A stretch of 64,000 bases of DNA from Adiantum capillus-veneris (taxonomy: Eukaryota > Streptophyta > Polypodiopsida > Polypodiales > Pteridaceae). This document shows, in pieces, positions 1 through 11,746 of the stretch (position 1 is the stretch's first letter; each line of letters begins with the position of its first letter). The stretch covers positions 79,970,338 to 80,034,337 of the forward strand of contig CM043953.1 of NCBI GenBank assembly GCA_014529385.2, written 5' to 3'. Both the position numbers and the translations under genes were made by a program. The notes under the pieces were generated by a model. It ran no database searches. It worked only from the letters and a program-made list of their open reading frames with translations, and was not told where the DNA came from.

Positions 1-34
1 TTTTGGCCTTTTGAAGACGTTAATATAACATTTC

Positions 35-38
<4 letters not shown>
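1..38 (+). mobile_element. LINE family B, 3' terminus (cut by window edge)
   Basis: These bases match the last part of the 3' UTR seen at the ends of the family B LINEs downstream (19,500-19,540, 22,260-22,300, 32,410-32,455): the GGCC arm of the terminal hairpin, then GACGTTAATATAACATTTC. The rest of the copy lies left of the window. It runs directly into a (CT)n tract. Confidence 0.8.

Positions 39-107
<69 letters not shown>
39..107. repeat. (CT)n microsatellite
   Basis: About 70 bases of uninterrupted CT dinucleotides between the end of a family B LINE and the truncated start of a family A LINE fragment. Confidence 0.95.
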
Positions 108-109
<2 letters not shown>

Positions 110-431
110 CAGCTTTCATCCGGGTAGCCTTGGCACCAGCCCCGCCCATGTACCACATCTTACATCCCCCCATTTGTACAGGATGGAGCTAGAGAGCTTG
201 ATGCATTCTCATGATTGTACTACCTTGAGCATATAGACATGCATATACCCCTAGAGATAGAACCCCATCCCTCCTCAGATACTCCATTACCTACATTCAG
301 TTCAGTTTTGTATCAGTTTTGTTTCATTTGTCTTTCCGATAGACGGATGACATACACGCCATGTACATTTGATTTGTCTCATAGGCCGATTTCGGCCTGA
401 CATAGACGTTAAAAATCTTTCTTTCTTTCTT

Positions 432-434
<3 letters not shown>
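108..434 (+). mobile_element. 5'-truncated LINE family A fragment (3' end only)
   Basis: This segment is nearly identical to 5,605-5,932, the last codons of ORF2 plus the 3' UTR of LINE A1. It starts abruptly after the CT tract and keeps the terminal hairpin (376-407), the GACGTTAAAAAT end and a CTTT-rich tail. This is the shape expected of target-primed reverse transcription that stopped early. It has no coding capacity. Confidence 0.88.

Positions 435-521
<87 letters not shown>
435..521. repeat. (CT)n microsatellite
   Basis: CT dinucleotide tract of about 85 bases with one TCTTC interruption near 471. It follows the CTTT tail of the truncated family A fragment. Confidence 0.93.
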
Positions 522-936
<415 letters not shown>

Positions 937-1046
937 ACACGGATACATACCCACACACACACTACACACATACACGCATACACACACGTACTCCCCTTCT
1001 CCCCTCTTCTTCACAATATGAAGAGAGGGTAGCTCCGAATACAACT

Positions 1047-1967
1047 ATGTCTTCCCCCATCATCAAGACGCCGAAATCGACAATGAAGACAACCTTCATG
1101 CTCACGAACAAGAGGCTTGCACAATTGGAGAAGGACATGAAAGAATGGTGGATGGAGAGAGAGATATGGAGGGAGGAGAAAGCCACCTTCATCAAGCTAT
1201 GGAACGAAGAAAAAGAGGACATGAAAGCGGAAATCCAAAACCTCAAAGAGGAGAAGGAGAGAAGGGCACGGGGGAACGAGAAGGAGAGGGAGAGATGGAG
1301 GAAAGAGCAAGAAGAGATGAAGGCACAAATCGACCTCCTTCATGCTTCCATCACATCCCTCACCCCCGAGGAAGGAGCGATTAAAGAGGAGGCTAAGGAA
1401 GCCCTCAAGGAGGAGATCACCAAAGCCCTCACCGCAAGCATTGAGGACAAATTAGAAGCCACCAAAGAAGGATGGGTCGAAGTGGTCAAAAAGAATATCA
1501 AGAAGGTAGCAACAGAGGAAGCCCAAAAAGATGAGGTACTCATCGTACACACAACCATCGAGGAGGAGAAAATGCGACAAGCTCGCCGTCTCAATGTGCG
1601 AGTGACCGGCATCAAAGAAGAAGAAGGGTCCACACCCGAGAGCGATGGGAAAGCCTTATGCAAGAAAGTGGGATACAAGGAAGAAGAGATCCCTTTCTCC
1701 AAAGTTTGGAGAGCCGGCAAAGATCCAAAGAAGAGAGCTCTCATCCTCCAATTCGCCTCCGAGGAGTCTCGAACTTCTTTCCTCCGAAAGAGGGTCATCT
1801 TGAGAGGGCTAGAAGGCCCCCCGATTTATCTTGATGATGACCTCACAAAGATGCAACAAGATCACCGCCGCACGTGCATGCCTAGAGTCCACCAAGCCCG
1901 CAAAGAAGGGAAGAAAGCAGTATATCGAGATGGTAGGGTTATCATTGATGGCAAGACCATCGCATAG
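1047..1967 (+). CDS. LINE A1 ORF1: L1-type RNA-binding chaperone protein
   Basis: Intact 306-residue ORF. Residues about 15-110 are rich in Glu, Lys and Arg with heptad-like spacing, as in a trimerising coiled coil. Around residue 180 the segment LNVRVTGIKEEE, then ALILQFASEES and FLRKRVILRG, fits the RRM of L1 ORF1 proteins. The C-terminus (DDDLTKMQQDHRR ... VYRDGRVIIDGK) fits the L1 ORF1 C-terminal domain. Such proteins coat LINE RNA and act as nucleic-acid chaperones during target-primed reverse transcription. The TAG at 1,965-1,967 is followed in the same frame by ORF2 without another stop, so the protein may also be made as an ORF1-ORF2 fusion by readthrough. Confidence 0.85.
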   Translation: MSSPIIKTPKSTMKTTFMLTNKRLAQLEKDMKEWWMEREIWREEKATFIKLWNEEKEDMKAEIQNLKEEKERRARGNEKERERWRKEQEEMKAQIDLLHASITSLTPEEGAIKEEAKEALKEEITKALTASIEDKLEATKEGWVEVVKKNIKKVATEEAQKDEVLIVHTTIEEEKMRQARRLNVRVTGIKEEEGSTPESDGKALCKKVGYKEEEIPFSKVWRAGKDPKKRALILQFASEESRTSFLRKRVILRGLEGPPIYLDDDLTKMQQDHRRTCMPRVHQARKEGKKAVYRDGRVIIDGKTIA

Positions 1968-1970
1968 GGA
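1965..1970 (+). promoter_or_regulatory. Candidate stop-codon readthrough site (UAG GGA), LINE A1
   Basis: The ORF1 stop TAG is followed by GGA and by an open in-frame stretch leading 15 codons later to the endonuclease motif WNCNG. No ATG occurs in frame between the stop and that motif. UAG followed by G is one of the known leaky stop contexts in plant RNA viruses and gammaretroviruses. LINE A2 has the same arrangement. Function is inferred. Confidence 0.55.
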
Positions 1971-4900
1971 CTCGCGGCCTGTAGGACACACGAGGAGATT
2001 CATGTTACGGTTTGGAATTGCAATGGAGACCTATGGACACACCCAGAGAGACTTGAGGAGGTGATGAGAGGTCGAGACATCATTCTACTTACAGAAACAC
2101 ACGAGAGCCCAGAGAGAGGGTTACCACAGATACATGGTTTCCAATGGGAGTCTCTACATCGGGGATGTATGCGCCAGCACACCACTCGCGGTTCAGGAGG
2201 AGTGGCCATACTCTTTAGACAGGGGCTTCACAGCAGACTACAGATTGTTGCCCGGGACCCACAGGCCCGATACATGTGGATTCGCCTCGAGCTCTCACGA
2301 GACAGGATCGTCTACATTGCCCTTTGCTACTTTGCTCCCACAGGCTCCAGATTCGCCCCTATTGAGCAGGAGTCACCGTACGCATGCCTCACGGAGGAGA
2401 TTATGGAGTACTCCACACTGGGTGAAGTCTTCCTTATGGGAGACTTCAATGCTCGTACGCGCAGTGAGCAGTGTGAGGCATATGACCACGAGGACCCAGA
2501 GGCACTACACACTCTAGATGAGGAGGCTACTATGAGAGATACAGCAGACAGAGCTCCAGTCACAGCCTACGGACGACACCTACTTCGACTTGGCTCCCAG
2601 CACCGTCTCGTTATTTATAACAGGATGGCCCAGTGGCCCACCTCAGGGCGCCTGACTTGTATGCCACATGGAGTTACAGAGGGAGGGGGGAGTACAGTGG
2701 ACTATATTCTGGGACCCAGGGAGGCTACACACCTTATCACATCCTTCACCATTCCACCCATACCCATCGGAGCCGACCACACATACCTCTCTTTCTCCAT
2801 CACCGGAGATACCATCCCACACAGCTCCACAGCACACACTCCACACACCACCATCCATTTCACACATGAGCTAGCCTCTCTTTACTCGGCCGAGGTCGAG
2901 CATGGCCTATGCCTCCTCCACCCATCCACACCACTCTCAGTTCTCACATCACATATCTCTTCCGTTCTCCACACTTCAACTATTAGCTCTTTTCCACACA
3001 CCACTCACACAGGACGCACTCCCCCCCCCGGGACTATGCCTCAGAATCGCTGGTATGATGATGAGTGCAGAGAGTTATACCGACGCCTCCGTGCACGGCG
3101 AGCCTTAGGAGAGATCACAGAGAGAGAGGCCAGACGAGATATGAAGACGCTGACACGCCAAAAGCGGCGAGCATTCGAAGAGGCACAGGAGCTTGAGCTA
3201 TACCGCCTATTCATGAGCATAGATAGCGCGACGGCATGGCGCACCCTGCGCGAGCCACGTCCGACCACAGCTATTGAGGATCCCCAGATATGGCATGATT
3301 ATGCAGAGCGCCTCTATGAGGTGCCAGGGCAGCCTCCTATCCCACAGCCACATGAGCCACGCCCCACGTGCTCCTCCTCCTTTACAGCAGAGATGGTAGA
3401 GAGGGCCATACGCCGCATGCAGCACAGACGATCAGTTGACCACACTGGATTACAGAGTGAGCACATCATTTATGCGGCCTCCACTATAGCCCCGTTGATT
3501 GCACATGTTCTCAACCGGGCTATAGGGGAGGGCTTCCCAGAGGAGTGGACACAGCACACCATAGTGCCTATCCACAAATCTGGCGACACCTTGGACCCAG
3601 GGAACTACAGGACTATCATGATTGGCCACACGATGGCCAAGCTATATGGAGCAGTACTTGAGGCACAGCTCAGCTGCTACGCAGAGACCGAGGGTTTACG
3701 AGCTCCAGGCCAGGCAGGTTTCAGACGAGCTTTCTCCACCACTGACCACATCTTCGTTCTGCGCTGCCTCATTGATGGGGCAAAGGCGCGGAACAAGAGG
3801 CTTTACTGCTGCTTTGTGGATTTCCGCAAGGCCTTTGACACAGTCCCACGCGAGAGACTCTTCCAGCGCCTTCACAGCATTGGGGTATCGACAGAGATGA
3901 TTTGGGCCATATATACTCTCTACGAGAGGGTGACGGGTCGAGTTCGTTGCCCAGGCGGCTTTTCAGAGACCATTGCTAGCACCATTGGTGTTAAGCAAGG
4001 ATGCCCACTCTCCCCGACACTCTTTGGGCTCTACATCGACGAGATCTCCGACTACATACTACGAGCAGGCGGAGAGGGGAGCAACTTGGCAGGTACTCCG
4101 GTCCACATCATGTTATATGCTGATGATATTGTGTAGATTTCAGAGTCACCCGAGGGCTTGCAACGCCATCTTGAGGCCTTGGACGAATTCAGCACACACA
4201 AGGGGTTGACTGTGAACCTTGGTAAAACCAAGGTCATGATCTTTCACACATCCAGTGCAGTGAGGAGCGCTGCCACCTTCACAGCAGCAGGAGGACAGGT
4301 TGATGTAGTCACCTCCTATGTCTACCTTGGCATCACATTCACCAGCCTACCACGACCCTTCACTATGAGGCAGGCTACTGTTGACAGGCTCACCCGAGGA
4401 TATGCAGCTCTGGCCATGCTAGAGCGGAGATGCCACCAGGCACACTTTCAGGAGCCCCGCACGAAGGGGTGGCTTTTCGACACCTTAGTCACCCCGGCCT
4501 TGATGTACTCGGCGGCAGTATGGGCACCAGGATTGACAGCTGACCAGTGGACACAGCTTGAGAGGCCACACGTATGAATGATCTCACGCTTGCTCCGCAG
4601 CAAGAAGACAGTGCCACATGACATTATTAGAGCCGAGCTCGCCACACCACCTATGGTTGTAGAGGCACTATTCCAGACAGTTTGCTTCATCCAGAGGATG
4701 AGAGAGCTACCTCCTGACAGACTTACCCGTAGAGCATTTGAGGCAGCTATACAGCTATCAGAGAATGGGCATGAGAGAGCATGGTACTCACAGGTCAGAG
4801 CATGGTTTGAGGGACACGGTCTTGACATGGAGAGCCTACCACCATTCCAGTACGACCCCCACTCACCATATGTTCACCTCTCTCGCAGTGAGAGGAACTT

Positions 4901-5685
4901 GGTATTGAGACAGGATCTGTGGCAGCTATACACTAGGAGAGTCTGGGAGTCACCTGGCTTGGGGACGAGGATGTCAGATTACAGAGACCAGTTTCTCACC
5001 ATATTGTCTGGGGGGTTCATACAGAGACCACGCTATATGGACACATATATGCCACATAGCTCACGGGTGGCGATTGGTCAGCTGAGAGTGGCTTCACACA
5101 GGTTAGAGATTGAGATCGGGAGACATACTGGTGTTCCCAGGGAGGAGCGAGTCTGCAGAGCCTGCACAGAGGAGGTGGAGAGTGAGGAGCACTTTGTATG
5201 TAGATGCAGAGCATACACTGAGATCAGAGGCAGGTATGAGGCCTTACTCAGAGGACAGCCCACTCTCCGAGAGATCATGGACTCTCGAGATCAGAGACAG
5301 CTCGGACGTTTCTTACTAGAGATACAGAGCCATCGGGACACTACTACAGCCACGCACAGCTACACAGACAGAGGGGAGACAGTCGCAACTCACAGACTTC
5401 TTTCAGAGGATTGCCACCCCTACCTCACCAGATACTCAGAGAGGAGTGACACTCCCACAGGCGGAGGTGAACCGAGCTAGACGACGACCACGAGTCACAG
5501 GCTACAGGGGCGTGAGCTCCCACCACCGACAGATCGAGGAGATCCGAGCCCGGGAGCGCCGTGCCACTGAGGAGCGAGTAGCTCAGGTGAGGGCCGACCC
5601 GACAGCTTTCATCCGGGTAGCCTTGGCACCAGCCCCGCCCATGTACCACATCTTACATCCCCCCATTTGTACAGGATGGAGCTAG
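1968..5685 (+). pseudogene. LINE A1 ORF2: AP-type endonuclease plus reverse transcriptase, disrupted
   Basis: The frame opens right after the ORF1 stop. An apurinic-type endonuclease domain comes first (WNCNG near 2,013; TETHESPERG; GDFNAR near 2,440; STVDYIL near 2,690; ADHTYLSF), then a reverse transcriptase (FVDFRKAFD near 3,820, GVKQGCPLSP near 3,990, YADD near 4,120) and a C-terminal Cys/His knuckle (CRACTEEVESEEHFVCRC near 5,150). An in-frame TAG falls just after YADDIV (4,134-4,136), a TGA falls at 4,575-4,577, and a short deletion near 5,340 shifts the frame so the last about 80 codons are read at 5,446-5,685. LINE A2 and fragment A3 show the uninterrupted versions. The product would nick DNA and copy LINE RNA; this copy looks dead. 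Confidence 0.85.
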
Positions 5686-5868
5686 ATAGCTTGATGCATT
5701 CTCATGATTGTACTACCTTGAGCATATAGACATGCATATACCCCTAGAGATAGAGCTCCATCCCTCCTCAGATACTCCATTACCTACATTCAGTTCAGTT
5801 TTGTATCAGTTTTGTTTCATTTGTCTTTCCGATAGACGGATGACATACACACCATGTACATTTGATTT

Positions 5869-5900
5869 GTCTCATAGGCCGATTTCGGCCTGACATAGAC
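5869..5900 (+). promoter_or_regulatory. Conserved 3' terminal hairpin, LINE A1
   Basis: GTCT-CAT-AGGCC-GATTTC-GGCCT-GACAT-AGAC can fold as a 5-bp inner stem (AGGCC with GGCCT) and a 4-bp outer stem (GTCT with AGAC). The same two-stem shape ends all the family B copies with AGGTC/GGCCT, where the changed base still pairs as U-G. In stringent-type LINEs such a 3' hairpin is recognised by the reverse transcriptase; that role is inferred here. Confidence 0.6.
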
Positions 5901-5928
5901 GTTAAAAATCTTTCTTTCTTTTCTTTCT

Positions 5929-5932
<4 letters not shown>

Positions 5933-6000
<68 letters not shown>
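5933..6000. repeat. (CT)n microsatellite
   Basis: About 68 bases of CT dinucleotides between the tail of LINE A1 and the leader of LINE A2. Confidence 0.95.
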
Positions 6001-6002
<2 letters not shown>

Positions 6003-6360
6003 GCGAGCTGGCCTATGGAGGGGACGACCTACTGCTGCTGAGGTGACGAGTTGCGTGCTGTGGAGGTGACGACGTGCTGCTGTTGTTGGGGATGAGCTGC
6101 ACACTGGGCAGGTGACGACCTGCAGTGGAGAGCAGCGCGCTGGGCCTGTGGGGTAGCAAGGTCAGCGGCAGCATAGCACCTTCATCACCTGCAGCGACAC
6201 ACGTGCCTACCCGCAGCAACAACACACCCAGCTGCAGCCTTGCACAGAAATTTGCAACAGGGCAACACGCAGGTACTCACTCTCTCTCTCAACATTCAAG
6301 GGGATGGGCTGTAAACACTAGGCTTCCCGTGCGCTCAGCCTCGCCTCCTCGAGCTCGACT

Positions 6361-7215
6361 ATGGCACCTCTTGACAGGAAAGAAGTGGAGGACATGATAG
6401 CCAGAGCTATCACACAGGCCAAGAAAGATGCGGAAAAGGCACTGAACGCCGAAGTAAGGAGGATGACGGAAAAGATGAAGCAGATGGAGGATAACATCAG
6501 AGGCCTCACAGAAGAAAAGGAGGCCTGGAAGAAAGCATTCGAAGAACTCCGTGACACCTCCAACACGGAGATACACCGTATACAAGAAAGCATCAACCAC
6601 CTCCGGATCTCCAGGGAAGAGGGGGAAATCTCGAGCTTCGAAGACATAGAAGTAGAGATCAAAAATAAATGGAAAGCAGACATCAAAGAAGAGATCCAGA
6701 CAGAAATGGAGGCCAAACAATCGGGATGGGTGGAAGTAGTTAAAAAGAATATCAAGAAGGAGGTATGCGAGGAGGTTCACATGGGAGAGCACTTGAGGGT
6801 TCAGCTTACTCTCGAGGAGGAGCGATTGCGCCAGATGAGGAAACACAATGTTAGGATCACTGGCCTTAAAGAGGGACCTTCAGCAGAGGAGGATGCACGA
6901 GAGCTTTGTAGCCAACTAGGCTACAAAGAGACTATGCCTTTTACAAAGGCATGGCGAGCCGGTCGTGACACCACTCGAGCTCGCCCGTTGATCATGCAGT
7001 TACGAGGAGATGAGGACCGCACCACCTTTTTTCGCAAAAGGGTGCTCTTACGAGGCCTCCAGGGCGGCCATATCTTTATGGACGAGGACCTCACTAGGAT
7101 GCAGATCGAGCACAGGAAATCATGCATGCCCAGGGTCCTTCAGGCACGGAAAGAAGGTAAAAAGGCCTTCTTTCGAGATGGTAGAATCTTCATCGACGGC
7201 CGCCCAATCTCATAG
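6361..7215 (+). CDS. LINE A2 ORF1: L1-type RNA-binding chaperone protein
   Basis: Intact 284-residue ORF starting ATGGCACCTCTTGAC. Residues about 1-120 form a charged, heptad-like coiled coil. The segment HNVRITGLKEGPS to FFRKRVLLRG is an RRM of the L1 ORF1 kind, and the end (MDEDLTRMQIEHRKS ... FFRDGRIFIDGRPIS) matches the C-terminal domain. It aligns along its length with A1 ORF1, most strongly from VEVVKKNIKK onward. It ends with TAG at 7,213-7,215, immediately followed in frame by ORF2. Confidence 0.85.
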   Translation: MAPLDRKEVEDMIARAITQAKKDAEKALNAEVRRMTEKMKQMEDNIRGLTEEKEAWKKAFEELRDTSNTEIHRIQESINHLRISREEGEISSFEDIEVEIKNKWKADIKEEIQTEMEAKQSGWVEVVKKNIKKEVCEEVHMGEHLRVQLTLEEERLRQMRKHNVRITGLKEGPSAEEDARELCSQLGYKETMPFTKAWRAGRDTTRARPLIMQLRGDEDRTTFFRKRVLLRGLQGGHIFMDEDLTRMQIEHRKSCMPRVLQARKEGKKAFFRDGRIFIDGRPIS

Positions 7216-7218
7216 GGA
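7213..7218 (+). promoter_or_regulatory. Candidate stop-codon readthrough site (UAG GGA), LINE A2
   Basis: TAG GGA as in LINE A1, although the following codons have diverged. Twenty open codons connect the stop to WNCNG, and there is no in-frame ATG from the stop through the next 80 codons. An independently initiated ORF2 would therefore lack the first endonuclease motif. Confidence 0.55.
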
Positions 7219-10200
7219 TTCGGGACCTATGAGACACATACACTAGCACAGGAGACACCACTCAGAGGGGCAGTCTGGAACTGCAATGGTTCTATATGGA
7301 CACATCCGGAGCGCCTAGCGGAGATCATTAGTGAGCATGACTTTGTATGTTTTACGGAGACACATGAGAGCCCAGAGAGAGGACTACCTGTAGTCACAGG
7401 ATTCCAGTGGGAGTCGACTTACAGGACCATCACCAGACAGAGTACAGCTCGGGGGTCAGAGGGGTGGCCATACTATTCAAACAGAGCTTACACAACCGGA
7501 TACACGTGATGAGTAGAGACGAGGAGGCATGCTATATGTGGGTACGGCTAGAGCTCACCCACGAGAGAGGGCTATACATTGCCATATGCTACTTTTCACC
7601 ACATGGATCACGATATGCTATCCAGGACCCCTACTCTCGCCTGTCGGAGGACATTTCTCACTACACATCACTCGGGGAAGTCCTCCTCATGGGGGACTTC
7701 AACGGGAGGACACAGAGCCGACAGTGTGAGATCTATGATATGGAGCAGCCGGAGATCATGAGGGCACTTGATGCAGAGGACATGGGGGTGAGTAGAGTGT
7801 CTGCAGATGGGGGACAGGACAACATTGGATATGGCAGACACCTTCTTGAGCTTGGCAGCAGGCACCATCTCGTTATTTATAACGGGATGGCGAGGTGGCC
7901 AGATTCTGGGGGATTCACTTGCTTCCCACACAGTGGCGGAGAGAGCACAGTAGACTATTTGTTGGGCTCTACCCAGACAGCAGAGCTTATACACTCCTTC
8001 AGCGTTGCACGCACACCGATAGGGGCGGATCATACTTATCTCACATTCTCCCTTTTTGCTACACAGCTTGCTGACCCCCCCGCCTCCCCCCCTCACACTT
8101 ACACTACCATTTCTTTCACTCATGAGCTCACTCCTGTTTATATACATCACCTGCATGAGCACCTTATACACTTAGACCCCACAGCCCCTCTGGACACACT
8201 CACCACACACATTACATCCATCTTACACGAGTCATCCACTCAAAGTTTCCCACATCGCATACACACACACCCTCCACGCACTGGCACTATGCCACAAAAC
8301 AGGTGGTACGACGACGAATGTCGAGATCTACACAGACACCTACATATACTGGAGATCAGAGGGGAGATTACACATCGCCAGGCTCAGCGCAAGATGCAGA
8401 CACTTACCCGTCGTAAAAGACGGGAGTGGGAGGAGCACCAGTATTGGGACATCTATCATTTACTCATGAGCAAGAATAGTGCTGAGGCATGGCGTCGGAT
8501 CAGACCTCCCAGGCCATCCACTCCTATTCAGGACCCCGCGGCATGGCACAGATATGCCGAGAGCTTATACGAGATCCCAGGACAGCCACCCATACCTACG
8601 CCATCGACTACCCGACCCACATCATCTACTTTCTTCACCACCCACATGGTGAAGAAAGCTATATCCCACCTACAGCATGGGAGGGCTAGAGATCAGGCAG
8701 GCCTACAGGCAGAGCATCTTATATATGGCTGTGATGCATTGGCACCACTCATTGCCCACCTCTTCAACCGCGCGCTTTCAGAGGGATTCCCAGAGTCGTG
8801 GACAGCGCACACCATCGTGCCTATCCACAAATCTGGGGATGCCATGGATCCTAGCACATATCGCACTATCATGATTGGTCCTATACTGGCCAAACTATAT
8901 GGCGCGGTTTTAGAGGAGGAGCTCAGTTCTCTAGCAGAGGGAGAGGGCATGAGGACACCAGGACAGGCAGGCTTCCGCCGAGCTTTCTCTACTATTGATC
9001 ATATATTCACCCTTCGTTGTCTGATCGACCAGACACGGGTGAGGAAGAGGAGATTATATTGCTGCTTCGTTGACTTCCGCAAAGCATTTGACACAGTACC
9101 TAGAGAGAGACTTTTCCGATGTCTGGCTGCGCTTGGGATTGGAGAGGAGATGGCATGGGGGATCTATGCATTGTATGAGCATGTATCTGGCAGAGTGAGA
9201 TGCCCGGGTGGATTATCTGACACCCTTGTGAGCACCATTGGTGTGAAACAAGGTTGCCCCCTATCACCTACACTCTTTGGTCTATACATTGACGAGATTG
9301 TAGACTTCATCTTGCACAGGGGTGGAGAGGGTGTGGATATTGCAGGGACTACTGTACACATACTCTTATATGCAGATGATATTGTCCTGATGTCAGAGAT
9401 GGCAGAGGGACTACAACTACATTTGCAGGCCCTGGATGATTTCGGCTCACAGAGAGGACTCACGGTGAACCTTGGCAAGACCAAAGTTCTCATATTTCAT
9501 ACATCGGCTCAGATTCGCCGACAGAGTAGATTTACAGTAGCTGGAGGGGATATAGAAGTGACAGGCTCATATGTATATCTGGGGGTCACATTCACCGCAG
9601 CATCAGGGACCTTCTCCATGACACAGGCAGCCAGAGATAGACTTACCAGAGGATACGCATCACTAGCTCTGATGGAGAGACAGTGCCACCAGGCCCACTT
9701 CCAGGAGCCCCGGACGAAGGGGTGGCTCTTTGACACACTGGTCACACCTGCACTCATGTATGCCTCGGCCATTTGGGGACCGGGACTGGCAGACTCAGTA
9801 TGGACACAGATAGAGAGGCCACAGATTATTATGATCTCCAGGATGATTCGCAGCAAGCCATTAGTTCCACACGACATTATTAGAGCTGAGCTGGCTGCAC
9901 CACCGATGTTGGTAGAGGCACTCTTTCAGACTGTTTGCCTTCTTCGCAGATTCAAAGATATGGATCCAGATAGGATCTCTCATAGAGCCTTCATTGCATC
10001 TAGAGAGATGGCACAGGCAGGGGACACTAGCTCATGGTATGCCCAGACAAGAGATTGGCTAGCTCAGCAGGGTTTTGATATTGATAGACTACCACCACTC
10101 CAATATGACACCCAGGCCCCGACCTATACCCTCTCACGCTCTGAGCGGAATAGGGTCATCAGACAGGAGATATGGCATACATATATTCAGAGGACATGGC

Positions 10201-10928
10201 GCAGGCCCACAGACACCCTACCTCCTAAAATGCTATATTACTATGAGCATTTTCTGAGGTTCTCAGAGCAGGGATTCATTGAGATTCCATCATACATGCA
10301 AGAGTACATGCCACACCGACTTCGGGTCAACATTGGCCAGCTACGAGTGTCATCACATCATCTAGAGATTGAGAGTGGCAGAGCCAGAGGCATACCACGA
10401 GAGGAGCGTACATGCCGGATTTGCCAGACGGAGGTGGAGAGTGAGGAGCATTTTGTCATGAGATGCCCGGCATATACAGAGCTGAGAGAGAGATATGGCA
10501 TTGGAGACTCATTACAGCAGCATATGATAGGCCGAGAGCAGAGGAGGTTTGGCCAGTTCCTGGTTGCGGCTTTAGAGGTTCGAGAGCAGTTGTTACAGCC
10601 ACGCCAGAGTCAGGATAGCAGGACACAGACTACCATCACACAGTTTTTCCGACGAGCAGGACCAGACCCCCCCACACTACCTACACAGAGTAGAGGGCTT
10701 ACCCTTCTGCAGGCAGAGTCTCAGAGGGCACGTCGAAGACCGAGGCTCCCAGGATACAGGACACATGGGTGTCACCAGAGGGAGATCTCGAGGATACTAA
10801 CCTTGCACCATCAGTATCTAGAGCAGAGTCATGTACCAGCACCAGGAGATCCAACATTCCAGAGATACCTGAGCAGGCCACCACCGATGTACCACATTCT
10901 CTACCCTACATATGTTGCTTGTTTTTAG
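7216..10928 (+). pseudogene. LINE A2 ORF2: endonuclease and reverse transcriptase, one frameshift
   Basis: Endonuclease motifs: WNCNGS near 7,276, TETHESPERG near 7,360, GDFNGR near 7,700, STVDYLLG near 7,950, GADHTYLTF near 8,030. Reverse transcriptase: FVDFRKAFD near 9,070, GVKQGCPLSP near 9,245, YADD near 9,370. C-terminal zinc knuckle CRICQTEVESEEHFVMRC near 10,420. Near 7,460 one base is missing compared with A1 (the ARGSGG segment), so the first 80 codons and the rest are in different frames; after that the frame is open for more than 1,150 codons. An apparent ATG start at 7,407 lies in the downstream frame before the shift and is not the biological start. Apart from this lesion the copy looks intact. 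Confidence 0.87.
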
Positions 10929-11746
10929 ATACCCTCCCTATCATCTCATGGTGGTATCACCTTGCAGCCCCTAGTTGAGCCTGATGATGCGTGAGCACAC
11001 CTCGACACGAGGACCCACACTATACATTGTACACCACATGCACCACCCTACCACACCCTCTTGCATAGTATAGGCTCATTTCAGTTTGTACCCTTTTTTT
11101 ATTTTCCGATGCCTAGAGCATCAACACATGTATATGATATTGTCTCATAGGTCGAGTTCTGCCTTTCGAAGACGTTAATAAAGCTTTCTTTCTTTCTTTC
11201 TTTTCTCTCTCTCTACGCGGGCATCTCCTACGCGGTAGCAGGGGGCTCGGCGATGGCACTGATGTGGAACCAGCAGCAGAGGGGGCAACGGAGTTCTGAT
11301 GCAGGGCATAGGTGCAAGTAGGGGGCGCGGCAGACCAGCGGGGCTGAACACAGTTCGTGCAGATTGCAAGGGAATCAGGACACGGCGTTGGAGTTGTATC
11401 GCGCGCAGTAGGTGACGCAGAGTAGACCAGAGGTGGCGCGCAGAACAACAGAGGCAGCAGAGCACGGGCATGGCTGCAGGGTGCTCGGCAGTACTACGCG
11501 TAGCAGGTCCCGACATCCTACGCGTAGCAAATCCCTTCATCTACGTGTAGGAAGTCAATAACTCAAGTTTTAAAGAAACTCTTAAGCCTAAGGTAAATTT
11601 CGCTCATTGCCCGAGAAGTGGGTTCACACGTGTCTCTCTGTCTCTCTCTCCCATACGCGAGCTGGTCCTCCTACGCGTCGAGCGAGCAGGCCCTATTCTC
11701 AATCCCCCACCCTAGTACCTTACCCCACATTTGGGGCCCAGGTTCG

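Larger units (their letters stand above)
6001..11216 (+). mobile_element. LINE A2 (non-LTR retrotransposon, family A relative)
   Basis: Full-length LINE: leader 6,001-6,360 (GC-rich, with repeated GACGA and GTGACGAC motifs), ORF1 6,361-7,215, ORF2 7,216-10,928, 3' UTR to about 11,190. The 3' UTR ends with a hairpin at 11,143-11,174 (GTCTCATAGGTC ... GCCTTTCGAAGAC) and a CTTT tail into a short CT run. Only one frameshift separates the coding region from integrity. It is more divergent from A1 in the leader and 3' UTR than in the coding region. Confidence 0.88.

Noticed and set aside
4578-5480. Stand-alone 300-codon gene
   Set aside because: It is the C-terminal part of LINE A1 ORF2 after an in-frame TGA; the frame is continuous with the upstream reverse transcriptase.
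7407-7460. Apparent ATG start of a 1,173-codon ORF2 at 7,407 in LINE A2
   Set aside because: The WNCNG and TETHE endonuclease motifs lie upstream in the other frame. The ATG is just before a 1-base deletion and is out of frame there.
11618-11746. Upstream extension of B1 ORF1 to 11,618
   Set aside because: It has no ATG, and its translation does not resemble the charged N-termini of the other ORF1 proteins. The start at 11,747 is preferred.
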